A DNA stretch of 38,996 bases from Nitrospira sp. Its GTDB lineage: Bacteria; Nitrospirota; Nitrospiria; Nitrospirales; Nitrospiraceae. Position 1 is the stretch's first letter. Each line of letters starts with the position of its first letter. Shown here piece after piece: positions 1 to 7,782 of the stretch. A model generated the notes under the pieces. It did not search any database and had not been told where the DNA came from. It saw only the letters and a program-made list of their open reading frames with translations. Made by a program: the position numbers and the translations under genes. The stretch spans positions 32,125-71,120 of the forward strand of contig JABMDK010000017.1 in the NCBI GenBank assembly GCA_015903995.1. Direction: 5' to 3'.

Positions 1-64
1 AACAGTCGGTGCCGAGCTGCTCCAACGCACGATGCACGCGCACCTTGATCGCCGCGAGTTTCAT
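1..64 (-). CDS. Small winged-helix-like protein, copy 1 (5' end only, cut by window edge)
   Basis: Only the first 21 codons lie in the window. They read MKLAAIKVRVHRALEQLGT and continue past the left edge. Nearly every residue matches the N-terminus of the complete paralogue at 1336-1578, and the leader DNA is also conserved between the two copies. The start ATG is preceded by a purine-rich AGGGGTGTCC stretch, as in copy 2. The function is unknown; see the complete copy for the fold argument. The conserved upstream operator and promoter-like hexamer suggest that both copies are controlled by the same regulator. Confidence 0.7.
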   Translation of the reverse strand, partial: MKLAAIKVRVHRALEQLGTDC

Positions 65-103
65 AGGACACCCCTTTGATGAATTCGACATTCCATGCGA
101 CGC

Positions 104-148
104 ATCGTAGGGGGAAGAGTCGCTGAGAGATACTAGGTAAAGTCCTAG
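104..148 (-). promoter_or_regulatory. Inverted-repeat operator plus -10-like box upstream of copy 1
   Basis: The inverted repeat CTAGG-N6-CCTAG lies at 133-148. On the minus strand, TACGAT (104-109) resembles a -10 hexamer. The two centres are 34 bp apart, exactly as in the paralogous promoter at 1621-1665. A palindrome centred near -44 is where class II activators of the LuxR/FixJ type usually bind. The activator is inferred, not shown. Confidence 0.55.
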
Positions 149-171
149 GGAATCCCCGCATTATTCCCTGT

Positions 172-312
172 TGTGTGGGGATTGATCTGGGCTGCGAACC
201 CGTACCCGAAGAGGCGACGATCTGCACATATCGTCACCGGTTGGAAAGCCACCAGTTGGGGAAACAGCTCTTTGCGTTGATCCGAATGTATCTCGCCGAG
301 CAGGGCGTGTAG
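172..312 (+). pseudogene. IS5-family transposase N-terminal fragment
   Basis: The plus-strand reading frame ending at the TAG at 310-312 encodes about 45 residues. These include GIDLGCEPVPEEATIC, then a YRHRLESHQLGKQLF stretch and a MYLAEQGV end. This is the conserved N-terminal block of IS5-family transposases (canonical form: DLG.EPVPDETTI.RFRHLLE.HQLG..LF). There is no start codon, no downstream DDE catalytic core and no recognisable terminal repeat, so it is a decayed remnant. It shows that IS5-type elements, which could mobilise the YTAR-flanked MITEs elsewhere in this window, have been in this genome. Confidence 0.65.
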
Positions 313-419
313 AGAGTCCTTTCAGGGAGGCTGCATGCCCCAGTGTGAACGGGGAGTGCCCTCGTTGCCCGCTTCAGAAACGGTGTGCTTGCCTGAACTT
401 CGACTGGATCAGACCTTCC

Positions 420-1106
420 CTAGACAGGCGGGGACCGGACGTGATGCGTGTGGATCAGGAGGTTCTGCCGATTAGGCACGCCGACCTTGTCGAAAATGTT
501 CGTCATGTGATGCCGGACCGTGCTGTCGCTAATCGACAACTGGTAGGCGATCTCTTTGTTCGAGAGGCCCTGTCCTACCAACCGGATAATCTCGTGTTCC
601 CGCTCGGTCACGGCGTCCAACCACGACGGTGGTGGATCGGCGTCACTCTTCTTCTTGACGGGGGGTCCGAGACCCAGCTCCACGGCGCCATCCCCTTTTC
701 CAAAGGCCTGGGGCTGGGCGGGAACATACAGCGACTCAATCACTGCCAGCATGACGGTGGGCGGTTGAACCGTGAGGATGATGCCGTCGACGCCGGCGGC
801 AAATGCCTCGCGCGTGCGGGCCTGGTCTTCAAACCCGCATAACAACACAATCTTACTGGTCGGGGCGGACTCCCGGATCTGCTTGACGGTGCCGATGGCG
901 TCTGGTGCGGTCTCCAGATCCAGGATGACCACATCTGGTCGGGTTCCGCTTGGGAATCCGTCCGGGATCCTCCACTGGTACGGCGGCACGACCATCTGGA
1001 CGGTCGCGCGGCCCTCGAGAACTTTCTGCAAGCCCAACCACACGAGACACTGACGGCTCAGAATCGCGATCATGAGGGATGGACTCGCAGCGCTGGTGCT
1101 GATCAT
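420..1106 (-). CDS. LuxR/FixJ-type regulator with degenerate receiver domain
   Basis: This 228-residue protein has a two-domain NarL/FixJ layout. An N-terminal receiver-like domain (about 10-130) is followed by a Pro/Lys-rich linker and a C-terminal LuxR helix-turn-helix (about 165-215, TEREHEIIRLVGQGLSNKEI and STVRHHMTNI). The usual phosphoacceptor is present (Asp63 in VILDLE). The acidic pair at the end of beta-1 is replaced by SRQ (about 17-19), and the conserved switch lysine is Thr112. Ordinary Mg-dependent phosphorylation is therefore doubtful. I chose the ATG at 1106 because GAAGGA lies seven bases upstream; an in-frame GTG at 1133 has no comparable site. It lies between two copies of a small gene with a LuxR-like operator and is a natural candidate regulator for them. 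Confidence 0.85.
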   Translation of the reverse strand: MISTSAASPSLMIAILSRQCLVWLGLQKVLEGRATVQMVVPPYQWRIPDGFPSGTRPDVVILDLETAPDAIGTVKQIRESAPTSKIVLLCGFEDQARTREAFAAGVDGIILTVQPPTVMLAVIESLYVPAQPQAFGKGDGAVELGLGPPVKKKSDADPPPSWLDAVTEREHEIIRLVGQGLSNKEIAYQLSISDSTVRHHMTNIFDKVGVPNRQNLLIHTHHVRSPPV

Positions 1107-1335
1107 AATGTGTCCTTCATCAAGACGAAACACTGGGTGGGCTAGGGAGCTCCTGCGATGGGTTCGAGAGTAGGTCGTTCAGCAGAAAACGACTCAGACA
1201 GCGCACGAAGGATCACATGGAACATGACGTTCCCTCCAGCGATGGCCAGGGTCGGTTTACATCTCTCACGTTCGTCCATTCTCATTTTACGTCGCATCGA
1301 TCCCCCAGCTCCTGTAACAATGTGGAGATCGGTTC

Positions 1336-1578
1336 TTATGGAGTTGGTCCCGCAGGGGAAGCCACGACCGACCCCGCGTGCTGGGCCTGCACCCGATAGG
1401 TCCTGTCGCCATCCAGCGTCACACGAACCTGCCCGGCTCGACTCAAGTCATCGATCGCGAGAAACACTTGGTTCCAGGTGAGCTCCGGACAGAGGGTCAC
1501 CACATCTGCCAGGGAACAACCGGTGCCGAGCTGCTCCAACGCACGGTGCACGCGCACCTTGATCGCCGCGAGTTTCAT
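1336..1578 (-). CDS. Small winged-helix-like protein, copy 2 (complete)
   Basis: This 80-residue protein starts MKLAAIKVRV. It has a core of three predicted helices followed by a beta-hairpin (PELTWNQVFLAIDDLSRAGQ, then VRVTLDGDRTYRV), as in small winged-helix DNA-binding domains. The tail is low-complexity Ala/Pro. The ATG at 1578 is preferred over a longer frame because the paralogue at 1-64 starts at the same place and a GAGGGG site precedes it. The upstream DNA carries the CTAGG-N6-CCTAG repeat and TACGAT hexamer shared with copy 1. A regulatory role is inferred from fold only; I do not recognise a named family. Confidence 0.7.
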   Translation of the reverse strand: MKLAAIKVRVHRALEQLGTGCSLADVVTLCPELTWNQVFLAIDDLSRAGQVRVTLDGDRTYRVQAQHAGSVVASPAGPTP

Positions 1579-1620
1579 AGGACACCCCTCTTGTTGTGAC
1601 GTCCACGTTCCACGCGGTGC

Positions 1621-1665
1621 ATCGTAGGTGACCGAATTGCGGAGGCATACTAGGAGAAGCCCTAG
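1621..1665 (-). promoter_or_regulatory. Inverted-repeat operator plus -10-like box upstream of copy 2
   Basis: CTAGG (1650-1654), six bases, CCTAG (1661-1665), and the minus-strand hexamer TACGAT at 1621-1626. The spacing between centres is 34 bp, the same as upstream of copy 1, although the intervening DNA has diverged. Conserved geometry within diverged sequence argues for a functional activator site. Confidence 0.55.
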
Positions 1666-1730
1666 GTGCACGAAAAAGTATTATTGGGATACGCGTACCG
1701 AACCGTGTTGGTAACGAACGATGAGGATGT

Positions 1731-1916
1731 TCAGAGGCTCACTAAGCCCTCGCTCACGGCATACCTGGTGAGCTCGGCAACCGAATGGAGATCCAACTCC
1801 TCCATGACCTTGGCCCTATGGAATTCCACGGTCTTGACGGAGATGTTCAACATAGAGGCGATCGACCTGGTTCCTTTCCCCTCCGCGATGAGTTGCAGCA
1901 CTTCCCGCTGGCGTAG
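1731..1916 (-). pseudogene. LuxR-type regulator relic (C-terminal HTH only)
   Basis: The minus strand encodes an uninterrupted LuxR-family DNA-binding domain: [20 protein letters not shown], then [20 protein letters not shown], then a short tail ending SEGLVSL and TGA. The receiver half is missing. The frame is cut exactly where the 124-bp repeat at 1917-2040 begins, and nothing resembling the lost N-terminus lies beyond it. The relic is therefore a regulator gene truncated at a mobile-repeat boundary. Its helix-turn-helix differs from that of the intact regulator at 420-1106, so the two are not recent duplicates. It lies directly upstream of small-gene copy 2 on the same strand. Confidence 0.75.
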
Positions 1917-2040
1917 CAGGCTGTTGACAAAGTCCGCCAGCGGCGTTCTCGCGACGCTCAGAGGCTCAACGTACGGCCGAGAGTACGATTCGCCTCTTCG
2001 CTTGCTGCGGCCTTGCTGGACGGCCTTTCTGAACAGCCTG
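1917..2040 (-). repeat. 124-bp palindromic repeat, copy A
   Basis: Minus-orientation copy of a repeat found six times in the window. Its ends are imperfect inverted repeats (CAGGCTGTTGACAAAGTCC at the left; the right end reads CAGGCTGTTCAGAAAGG on the other strand). It shares the internal block containing CGTAC..GTACG and GAGGC..GCCTC. It directly truncates the LuxR relic. Confidence 0.85.
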
Positions 2041-2139
2041 CAGGATATTCGGGTTCCGTCTGTGATCGGAAACGAAGCTTCATTTCTGGGGCGCCATAGA
2101 GTTTGTCAACAACCCGTTAGCGACATAACCGGAAACGAC

Positions 2140-3195
2140 TTATCGTCTCTGCCGTCCGGACGGGAGGGTTTCGTCTTCATACTCAAGGAAGAGTCGCTTG
2201 GCCTCCGGATGGAGTTGGTTGGGGTGTCCGTGGGGAATTCCCTGCGTTCTGAACAGCGGCGTCAGTCTTCCGTTGGGATGCAGATACCCGGCCCTGAGGG
2301 GCACGGTGCGTTTGCTGTGACGAACCAGCCGGCAGGCGGTGGGTCGGATGGACGTCAACCAATCGGCGATATCTTGGGGATTGCCGATCGAGGCGGAGAG
2401 CAACAGCAGTTTGGCTTGTGACGGGCAAAAGATAATGGTCTCTTCCCACACGACGCCCCGTTCGGGATCCGCGATGTATTGAGACTCATCGAGGATCACC
2501 AGCCCCAACGTATCCAATCGGACGTCGATTTCTCCGCTGGCGGCATCATAGAGCAGGTTGCGGAGAATCTCCGTGGTCATGATGAGCAACGGGGCTTGCC
2601 CGTTTTCCTGGCGATCGCCGGTCAGAATCCCCACTGTATCCGGTCCGAAGATCTTCGAAAACTCAGTGTACTTGGTGTTGGACAGGGCCTTGAGCGGCGA
2701 CGTGTAGATCACGGTGCGATTGTCTTCCATGGCCCGACGGGCCGCCTCGACGGCCACGTACGTTTTGCCGCTTCCCGTCGGGACGCTGATCACCACGTCG
2801 GTCTCGCTCACGGCGGACAAAGCTTCGGTTTGCCAAGGGTCCGGTACAAACGGCTGGGGAGCCGGCACGCCGATTCCTTCCAGCCACGCTGAGAGGGAGA
2901 CGGCGGATTCCAAAGGCTCCGGGTCCGTTCTCTGTAGCGCGGCTTTCTTGGGAGGAGGGGGAAAAGGTCGATGCGTCGGTGACGGCCCTGATTCTGATCG
3001 AGCTTGCCGTTCTCCGATCAACGTTTGTAAGTCGGATTCGAGGCCGGCACGATTCTGACTGGAATGTTGAAGCAACAGTTCGATCAGTCGCCTCTTGCCG
3101 GCGCGAAATTGCCGATGGACGCGTCCGCGGGCCAGGCGATGCAACAAGGCGACTGGTTGTTGCGCCAGCAGTTGTTCGAGTTCTTCAGTAGTCAT
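2140..3195 (-). CDS. Ski2-like DExH helicase, N-terminal half (RecA1 domain)
   Basis: These 351 residues hold the first RecA domain of a Ski2/Mtr4-type RNA helicase. Walker A PTGSGKT is at 139-145, motif Ia TSPLKAL at 165-171, DESQ (motif II) at about 236-239, and LSASIGN (motif III) at about 266-272. A charged, Pro-rich N-terminal extension (about 1-95) comes first. The protein stops in a linker (EYEDETLPSGRQRR) just where the second RecA domain would start. That second half is encoded by the gene upstream, at 3286-5145, so the order along the transcript is reversed. Alone it could bind ATP but lacks motifs IV-VI. No Shine-Dalgarno sequence is evident before the ATG at 3195. Whether it works in trans with the other half is unknown. 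Confidence 0.85.
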   Translation of the reverse strand: MTTEELEQLLAQQPVALLHRLARGRVHRQFRAGKRRLIELLLQHSSQNRAGLESDLQTLIGERQARSESGPSPTHRPFPPPPKKAALQRTDPEPLESAVSLSAWLEGIGVPAPQPFVPDPWQTEALSAVSETDVVISVPTGSGKTYVAVEAARRAMEDNRTVIYTSPLKALSNTKYTEFSKIFGPDTVGILTGDRQENGQAPLLIMTTEILRNLLYDAASGEIDVRLDTLGLVILDESQYIADPERGVVWEETIIFCPSQAKLLLLSASIGNPQDIADWLTSIRPTACRLVRHSKRTVPLRAGYLHPNGRLTPLFRTQGIPHGHPNQLHPEAKRLFLEYEDETLPSGRQRR

Positions 3196-3285
3196 TGCAC
3201 AATGGCTGACAAGGAAAAAACTGACAGGCTGACAAGAGGCAATTTCTGTCAGCAGGCTGACCTGCGGACTTGTCAGCGTTCACAT
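3196..3285. repeat. CTGACA/TGTCAG repeat cluster between helicase halves
   Basis: This 90-bp spacer holds several direct and inverted copies of CTGACA(AG) or its complement, for example CTGACAAG, CTGACAGG, CTGACAAG, CTGTCAG and CTTGTCAG. They can form nested stem-loops on either strand. There is no T-run to make a simple terminator. It may be a regulatory or processing hairpin, or scar sequence at the junction of the two helicase genes. Confidence 0.5.
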
Positions 3286-5145
3286 TCATGGCAGTTCCTC
3301 CAACACGCCGCGTCGAATGGACGTGATCGCGCGCGCCGCGGACTCGGCAAGGCCGGGATGCGTCGATTTTAAGGTCTGCACTTGCGACAGAAACTCCAAG
3401 GTCCTGGCCAGGAGCCGGTAAATGTCGCCTTCCGCCATCGTCGTCAGTCGGCAGAGTCCGATCCAGGTGAGGGTGGGGTCTGCGACCCAGCGTTCAACCA
3501 AAGCGGCCACATCGGCCCGAAGCAGGGGAGGATCTTCATGGGGCGATAAACTCTCCGCCAACTTGCGAACCTGCCCGAGCAGGGAACTCAGCCCCGTGCT
3601 GATGCGTGGAAACGCGCCGGGACGATCGTCGTCGTGGGCCAGACTGGCCAAGATGCCCGCGAGGAGAGAGGGGTCCGCTCCTGTAAAGGCTTCCGCGCGG
3701 ATCAGTTCGGTAATCAGCAGCGAATGGTCGATCCGGATCAGCCGTGCCCATTCTCCTTCGACCGTCAATTGTGTCGCCGGCGTGAGGTACCCGAATTTCT
3801 GCAATACGTCCACACGCTCTTGGAAGCGATGCCACAAACTGGCCCGCAGCGCTTGGATGGATTTCGCATGACGTTGTTGTTCCTGGCGAAGTCGCGATGC
3901 GGTCACGAAGTCTTTCTGGCAGGCCGGTCGCGACGGGCAGGTGGGGCAGGGGAAATCTCCCATCGATTGGACGATGGCATCGGGCAGTGGCTCGCGACCG
4001 GCGGAGATCAGAATGGGAAGCACGGGCAACCGCTGCGGAAGTTCTTCCAACTGATGACTGAGTCGGTCGAATGTGTCGGTGGAACACCACGGATAGGTCG
4101 GCGTCTCCACGAAGTCGCAGGTGCGGTCGTAGACGTCTTTCACGCTGGTGACAGGGCATTCCGTGACGGCGCCGTCCGGTCGTAAGATGGTGAGCATGGA
4201 AGTCTTTTGGCCTTTACTCCGGTATTGCCGGAGCACGATCCCGCGGCCTCTGCTGAGCCCGACCACACGTCCGGGGCTCAGGAACGGCAACCGCGCCGAG
4301 ATTTCAGGCGATTCCGACCGGTGTGTCTGATGCCGGGTGTGGCGGTGCCGTCGCGCATGGTCGAAGGTTTGCCATTGGGTGATCCAGTCCGTACAGACGC
4401 GCGGGCCGAAGGGTTCCATTTGGACATGGAGCGCGTCGAGTTTGTGCTCGAGGAGTTCGGCTCGCTGGTTGAGCTGAAATTGCGCGAAACTCTTGGCCAA
4501 GATCCCTTGAATCTGTTCATGAGGGTGGGCTTTCAAGAGATTCAACACCATCGGATAACTGATCGTAAACTGGCTGTCGATGGCTTCCGGTTGCCCGGTC
4601 AACCCTTTCGTCAGAACCGCCAGATCGATATACGGAGACGGCGTGACGACCGCAAAGCCGACGTGATCTTTTCCGCGGCGGCCGGCTCGGCCGGCGACCT
4701 GCTGGACTTCGCCGATGGTCAGGTCGGTGAAGTCGCGGGATTTGCGGATGCTGGATTGCGTGATCACGACCGTGCGGGCCGGAAAATCGACGCCTGCCGC
4801 CAGGGTGGTCGTGGCGAAGACCGCATCGAGATGGCCCTGTCGCATCAGTTCTTCGATCGCAATTTTCCACGAAGGCAGATGCCCGGCGTGATGGGCGGCG
4901 ACGCCGATTCGCTGCACGATGGGAATGAGGGGATGCTCGGCAATGCTCGGATACTGCGTGATGACCCGTTCGAGGGCCGCGCCGATCGCCTCTTGCCGCA
5001 CGGGAGGAAGCACAAGATCGGCGTGATTGAACGCCTCCATCGCTTCGTCACAGGCTCGCCGTGAGGTAAGAAACACAATAGCTGGCGTGAGATGTCGTTG
5101 GCGGAGCGCCGCGATGAGATCAACCGGATGGATCGACGGCGGCAT
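3286..5145 (-). CDS. Ski2-like DExH helicase, C-terminal half (RecA2, DSHCT-like)
   Basis: This 619-residue protein starts directly with the second RecA domain (MPPSIHPVDLIAALRQRHLT, then motif IV IVFLTSRRACDEAM). It has HHAG at 85-88, the Ski2-type motif V ATTTLAAGVDFPAR at 111-124 and motif VI QQVAGRAGRRG at 148-158. A middle region contains a Cys cluster CPTCPSRPAC (400-409). The helical end (about 430-619, YLTPATQLTVEGEWARLI) resembles the Mtr4/Ski2 C-terminal DSHCT domain. It has no Walker A or DExH box; these are in the next gene downstream. The start overlaps the end of glgC by 26 bp, with AAGGAA upstream, so it is probably translated by coupling. Together the two genes look like one helicase split at the inter-RecA linker and placed in permuted order. 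Confidence 0.88.
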   Translation of the reverse strand: MPPSIHPVDLIAALRQRHLTPAIVFLTSRRACDEAMEAFNHADLVLPPVRQEAIGAALERVITQYPSIAEHPLIPIVQRIGVAAHHAGHLPSWKIAIEELMRQGHLDAVFATTTLAAGVDFPARTVVITQSSIRKSRDFTDLTIGEVQQVAGRAGRRGKDHVGFAVVTPSPYIDLAVLTKGLTGQPEAIDSQFTISYPMVLNLLKAHPHEQIQGILAKSFAQFQLNQRAELLEHKLDALHVQMEPFGPRVCTDWITQWQTFDHARRHRHTRHQTHRSESPEISARLPFLSPGRVVGLSRGRGIVLRQYRSKGQKTSMLTILRPDGAVTECPVTSVKDVYDRTCDFVETPTYPWCSTDTFDRLSHQLEELPQRLPVLPILISAGREPLPDAIVQSMGDFPCPTCPSRPACQKDFVTASRLRQEQQRHAKSIQALRASLWHRFQERVDVLQKFGYLTPATQLTVEGEWARLIRIDHSLLITELIRAEAFTGADPSLLAGILASLAHDDDRPGAFPRISTGLSSLLGQVRKLAESLSPHEDPPLLRADVAALVERWVADPTLTWIGLCRLTTMAEGDIYRLLARTLEFLSQVQTLKSTHPGLAESAARAITSIRRGVLEELP

Positions 5146-6358
5146 GCAGCTTCATTCCTTTTGAGATGACCACGAGGCCTGATTCCGTGACGGTAAATCG
5201 TTGCGCATCGGCCTCTCGATCGTACCCGATTTCCGTATGCGGGGGGATGATCACATCCTTGTCGATGATGGCGCGTTTGATGCGGCTCTGTGCGCCGATC
5301 GTCACGTTTTCCATGATAATGGATTCACGGACATCCGCGTGGTCTTGTACGCGGACGTTCGGGGACACAATCGAATTTTGGACCCGGCCGCCTGAGATGA
5401 TGCATCCACCGCAGACGATCGAATCGAGCGCGACTCCCATCCGGCCTCCCTGAAAGTCCTGCGCGAAAACAAACTTGGCCGGTGGAAACTGCCCTTGATA
5501 GGTTCGGATCGGCCAATCAGAGTCGTACAGATTAAACTGCGGGTCGACGGCGACCAGATCCATATTTGCTTCCCAGTAGGCGTCGAGCGTTCCGATGTCG
5601 CGCCAGTACTTGACGGCTTTTTTGTTGGCATCTTGAAATTTAAAGGCATACACACGCCCTTGTTCGATCATCCGGGGGATGATGTTCTTCCCGAAGTCGT
5701 GTGCGCTGCCTTCCTTCGCATCCGCAATGAGGTAGTCGCGGAGTGTCTTGGTTCGGAACAGGTAGATGCCCATCGATGCAAAGGCATGGGCGGGATCATT
5801 GGGCACGGGCATGGGTTGAGCCGGTTTTTCATCGAAACGCGTAATTCGGTAATCTTCGTCTACTGCGATGACTCCGAATCGCGTCGCTTCCTGGATGGGA
5901 ATATCGATGGCTCCGACGACCGCATCCGCGCTCTTGGCGATGAGCCAGTGGAACATCTCCGCATAGTTCATCTTGTAGACATGATCGCCGGCGAGGATCA
6001 GCACAAATTCCGGATGTTCTCCGTCGATCAAAAACATGTTCTGATACACGGCGTCGGCGGTGCCGCGGTACCAATCCTCGCTGATGCGCTGCTGAGGAGG
6101 GACCGAGGCGATGTATTCGCCGAGTTCCGCGTTGAGAATATTCCAGCCGCTCCGGATATGGCGATCGAGCGAATGCGACTTGTATTGAATGAGGACGGCG
6201 ATCTTGCGGAGCCCGGAGTTCAGACAATTGCTCAGGGTAAAGTCGATGATGCGGTACTTCCCGCCGAAAGGAACCGCCGGCTTCGCGCGTTGGTCCGTCA
6301 ACGGAAACAGTCGCTCGCCTTTCCCCCCGGCCAAGACCATGGTGAAGATGTTCTTCAT
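5120..6358 (-). CDS. glgC: Glucose-1-phosphate adenylyltransferase
   Basis: This 412-residue protein makes ADP-glucose from glucose-1-phosphate and ATP, the committed step of bacterial glycogen synthesis in the cytoplasm. The nucleotidyltransferase signature GGKGERLFPLT is at 11-21, followed by KPAVPFGGKYRIIDF. ILAGDHVYKMNY, RFGVIAVDED and YWRDIGTLDAYWEANMDL are typical of GlgC. The C-terminal left-handed beta-helix hexapeptides (SIIMENVTIGAQSRIKRAII) are intact. Length and domain order are normal. I chose ATG 6358 because it gives the standard N-terminus; a longer open frame extends upstream but is not homologous. The gene overlaps the helicase C-half downstream, so they are probably co-transcribed. 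It diverges from the coiled-coil gene at 6498. Confidence 0.95.
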   Translation of the reverse strand: MKNIFTMVLAGGKGERLFPLTDQRAKPAVPFGGKYRIIDFTLSNCLNSGLRKIAVLIQYKSHSLDRHIRSGWNILNAELGEYIASVPPQQRISEDWYRGTADAVYQNMFLIDGEHPEFVLILAGDHVYKMNYAEMFHWLIAKSADAVVGAIDIPIQEATRFGVIAVDEDYRITRFDEKPAQPMPVPNDPAHAFASMGIYLFRTKTLRDYLIADAKEGSAHDFGKNIIPRMIEQGRVYAFKFQDANKKAVKYWRDIGTLDAYWEANMDLVAVDPQFNLYDSDWPIRTYQGQFPPAKFVFAQDFQGGRMGVALDSIVCGGCIISGGRVQNSIVSPNVRVQDHADVRESIIMENVTIGAQSRIKRAIIDKDVIIPPHTEIGYDREADAQRFTVTESGLVVISKGMKLHAAVDPSG

Positions 6359-6497
6359 CGGCTGAATTCTAGCAGGACCTCCAGAAAATAGAAAGGAAGT
6401 GGAATCGTTGACTTCCCGTTCCATGCGGATAATACTAGCGACAAGAACACCGAGGTGAGCAGCTCGGGATCGGTTGATGATGAACAAAGGAGTAAGC

Positions 6498-6791
6498 ATG
6501 AAGCGAGATGTCGTTGTCGCGGCTCTCCCACGAGTCGATTCCGGGCGTGTGACGAAGCTGACAGGGCGATCCTCGGATCCGGCACGCAACATGGCCTGGC
6601 GGCTGGAAAAGCTGGAGGAGCAGATCCAGAAGCTGTCCGAATTGGTTCGGGACCATGCCGAAGATATGGATCGGTTGGTTCGGATCGTCGCAGAGAACCA
6701 GGATGTGGTCCGGCTGCAGTTGCTTCGGAAGCACCATGAGAAGGTTCGGGTAAGAAAACATCTTCGGGAAGCCAATTCAAGGGTGGACTAG
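6498..6791 (+). CDS. Small coiled-coil protein, hypothetical
   Basis: This 97-residue basic protein has a long heptad-rich helix (about 33-85). It includes WRLEKLEEQIQKLSELVRDH and LVRIVAENQDVV, which predict a coiled coil. There is no signal peptide or catalytic motif. ATG 6498 is preferred because AAAGGAG lies five to six bases upstream. It stands divergent from glgC and upstream of the HEAT-repeat gene. I do not recognise the family. Confidence 0.65.
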   Translation: MKRDVVVAALPRVDSGRVTKLTGRSSDPARNMAWRLEKLEEQIQKLSELVRDHAEDMDRLVRIVAENQDVVRLQLLRKHHEKVRVRKHLREANSRVD

Positions 6792-6917
6792 GGCCGATGA
6801 CCGGTGGGTCGCGTGCCCTTTTCAGTCCGACCGATCGTCCGGATACGTACCCGTGTCACGTACCTCCTCTCGAACGTATCATCCATGATAATCCGGAATA
6901 ATAGGAGTTCACGCATC

Positions 6918-7706
6918 GTGATCAACTATGCAAGCATTGCAGTGGGCATTCTCGCCGGTCTCGTCCACGTGCCGACGCTCTATGCCGTGTCCGATCAGGC
7001 CGTGCGGACATGGCCGGTCCAAATCCCCTATGAAGCACCGCCCACGAATCAAGATGTTCCCGACGTTTCGGTTCCTCCTAACAGGAATCCGCTCAGCCTC
7101 GAAGAGCTCAAGCGGGCCGAAGCCTTGCTGCCCTTGCTGGAAGGCAAACAGGAGTTTTGGGCGATGGGAGAATTCGTCCACCTGGGAGAACCATCCGTTC
7201 CGGTCTTGGTCAAGGCGTTGACGATGCCGAGCCCCCGAATCCGCTACAATGCGATTGAGACCTTGCTGATGATGAAGGGCGTCGCCGGGGTACCCGCCCT
7301 CGTTTCCACGGCAAAAGAGTCCGGCGAAATTCCTCGGGTGCGGGAACATGCCTTGCGGGTGGCCGTTCGTCTGGATGCAACGAAAGCGCCCGAGGCGATC
7401 GACGTGATGGCCAAGGATCCCAATCCATCCGTCAGAAAAGCTGCGGCATTCGAATCGCGGTATGTCCGGCAAAAGGCCGTCATCCCCCTCTTGATTCCGA
7501 TGGTGAGCGACGACGAGCGGTTCGTGGCGCTGTCGGCATTGCAATCGCTCTGGATTCTGACTCGCCATGAGACCGAGTTCCACGATTGGGACACCTCGAC
7601 CAAGCAGGACCGCGTTGCATGGTCGAGTGAATGGACCGAGTGGTGGGACGCCAATAAAGACGTCTTTGAGATTCCCGAACCGCGACGGCCGAAGCGGAGC
7701 TTGTAA
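6918..7706 (+). CDS. Exported HEAT-repeat protein
   Basis: About 262 residues. I start at GTG 6918 because AGGAG lies ten bases upstream and the N-terminus then reads as a signal peptide (INYASIAVGILAGLVHVPTLYAVS). An ATG at 6885 would put a charged segment in front. The mature part has three or four HEAT/PBS-lyase-type helical repeats, such as PSVPVLVKALTMPSPRIRYN, VREHALRVAVRLDATKAPEA and NPSVRKAAAFESRYVRQKA. A Trp-rich end (WSSEWTEWWDANKDVF) follows. Such repeats usually bind other proteins. It is probably a periplasmic scaffold; the partner is unknown. Confidence 0.75.
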   Translation: MINYASIAVGILAGLVHVPTLYAVSDQAVRTWPVQIPYEAPPTNQDVPDVSVPPNRNPLSLEELKRAEALLPLLEGKQEFWAMGEFVHLGEPSVPVLVKALTMPSPRIRYNAIETLLMMKGVAGVPALVSTAKESGEIPRVREHALRVAVRLDATKAPEAIDVMAKDPNPSVRKAAAFESRYVRQKAVIPLLIPMVSDDERFVALSALQSLWILTRHETEFHDWDTSTKQDRVAWSSEWTEWWDANKDVFEIPEPRRPKRSL

Positions 7707-7782
7707 CGGCGAATCGAGGAGGTTGCGGGCCGAGAGATTCCTATGCTACGAATATGATGCAATGAAGCTTAAGAGCGGGACG

